This document shows positions 63,864 to 64,000 of a stretch of 64,000 bases of DNA, in pieces. The position numbers and the translations under genes are program-made. Source of the DNA: an uncultured Flavobacteriaceae bacterium (lineage in GTDB: Bacteria; Bacteroidota; Bacteroidia; Flavobacteriales; Flavobacteriaceae); contig CANMSA010000011.1 of assembly GCA_947500385.1 (NCBI GenBank), positions 150,324-214,323 on the forward strand, read 5' to 3'. Each line of letters opens with the position of its first letter. The first letter of the stretch is position 1. The notes below the pieces were generated by a model that saw nothing but the letters and a program-made list of their open reading frames with translations, did no database searches and was not told the origin of the DNA.

Positions 63864-64000
63864 TGTCCCGTCCTGAAATAGGTTGACACAAAATCGACTT
63901 ATTTATGAAACATTCAAAGATTGCGGTTAACAAGCGTACCCAGCGCGATTATAATCTGGGCTTTAAATTAGCCGTTGTCTCGCAAGTAGAAAAAGGCGAG
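63864..64000 (+). mobile_element. Left end of an insertion sequence (partial)
   Basis: TGTCCCGTCCTGAAATAGG at 63864 looks like the terminal inverted repeat of a Bacteroidota IS, beginning TG and sitting 8 bp after the hemD terminator. A transposase frame begins 41 bp inside. The right end is outside the window, so the target duplication cannot be checked. Confidence 0.7.
63905..64000 (+). CDS. Transposase OrfA-like N-terminus (IS3-family type, partial)
   Basis: The 32 visible codons from ATG at 63905 (KRTQRDYNLGFKLAVVSQVEKGE) match the helix-turn-helix start of IS3-type OrfA transposases, where the YNLxFKLxVVxxVExG pattern is common. It continues past the window edge. Confidence 0.72.
   Translation, partial: MKHSKIAVNKRTQRDYNLGFKLAVVSQVEKGE

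Overview
The window looks like a chromosomal segment of a marine Flavobacteriaceae bacterium, most likely Zobellia or a close relative. The evidence is type IX secretion (T9SS) C-terminal sorting domains, many Bacteroidota-type lipoproteins, a TonB-dependent receptor, DUF4296/DUF4271 proteins, promoter -7 boxes of the TAnnTTTG type, and a vanadium haloperoxidase. The active-site numbering of that haloperoxidase (Y263, W321, K324, R331, F353, S358-G-H360, R410, H416) matches what I recall for the characterised Z. galactanivorans iodoperoxidase VIPO1. No tRNA, rRNA or CRISPR array was seen.

Layout. (1) 1-9943: a tight plus-strand operon of three FG-GAP/ASPIC-UnbV surface lipoproteins, the vanadium iodoperoxidase-like lipoprotein, an SRPBCC-GyrI-like protein and a propeller-like lipoprotein. 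(2) 9959-19428: an outer-membrane DUF6268 protein, a 1237-residue fusion (metallophosphatase, kinase-like middle, outer-membrane barrel), an HD-Pycsar-effector-like membrane protein, a GAF protein and a second metallophosphoesterase. (3) 19594-24137: a GH11 xylanase-like lipoprotein, a coiled-coil lipoprotein, a PIG-L deacetylase, DUF2809, aquaporin Z and DUF1801. (4) 24247-28271: a GntP transporter, RidA, D-serine-dehydratase/D-threonine-aldolase-family and M19 dipeptidase operon, read here as scavenging of D- or hydroxy-amino acids. (5) 28380-31289: a secreted unknown and a penicillin-acylase-family lipoprotein. (6) 31565-39378: three secreted G8/beta-helix proteins in tandem, the first two close paralogues, followed by an ABC exporter.

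(7) 41181-44041: ferredoxin, ferredoxin reductase, a NifU-type scaffold and an Mrp ATPase, an Fe-S assembly and electron-transfer cluster. (8) 44162-44870: a gene-free block of about 200-bp repeats, themselves built from 6-7 bp micro-repeats. (9) 44881-48405: an alkyltransferase-like protein, a LysE-family exporter, TrmB and a PhoR/PhoB-like two-component pair. (10) 48560-54490: divergent from PhoBR, a TonB receptor, a beta-helix lipoprotein with an internal 309-residue duplication, and two tiny proteins that are little more than signal peptide plus T9SS sorting domain. The gap before the receptor carries 11-bp phased TAAC repeats, suggesting PhoB-type control. (11) 54588-63799: a LuxE-like acyltransferase, TyrS, and a block of epimerase, DUF4296, dihydroorotase, GT2, GT39, DUF4271 and HemD. 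(12) 63864-64000: the left end of an insertion sequence.

The strongest leads are the haloperoxidase/FG-GAP operon, the phosphatase/kinase-like/barrel fusion, the orphan HD-Pycsar effector, the G8 tandem, the phased repeats before the TonB receptor, and the heptad-repeat intergenic block.
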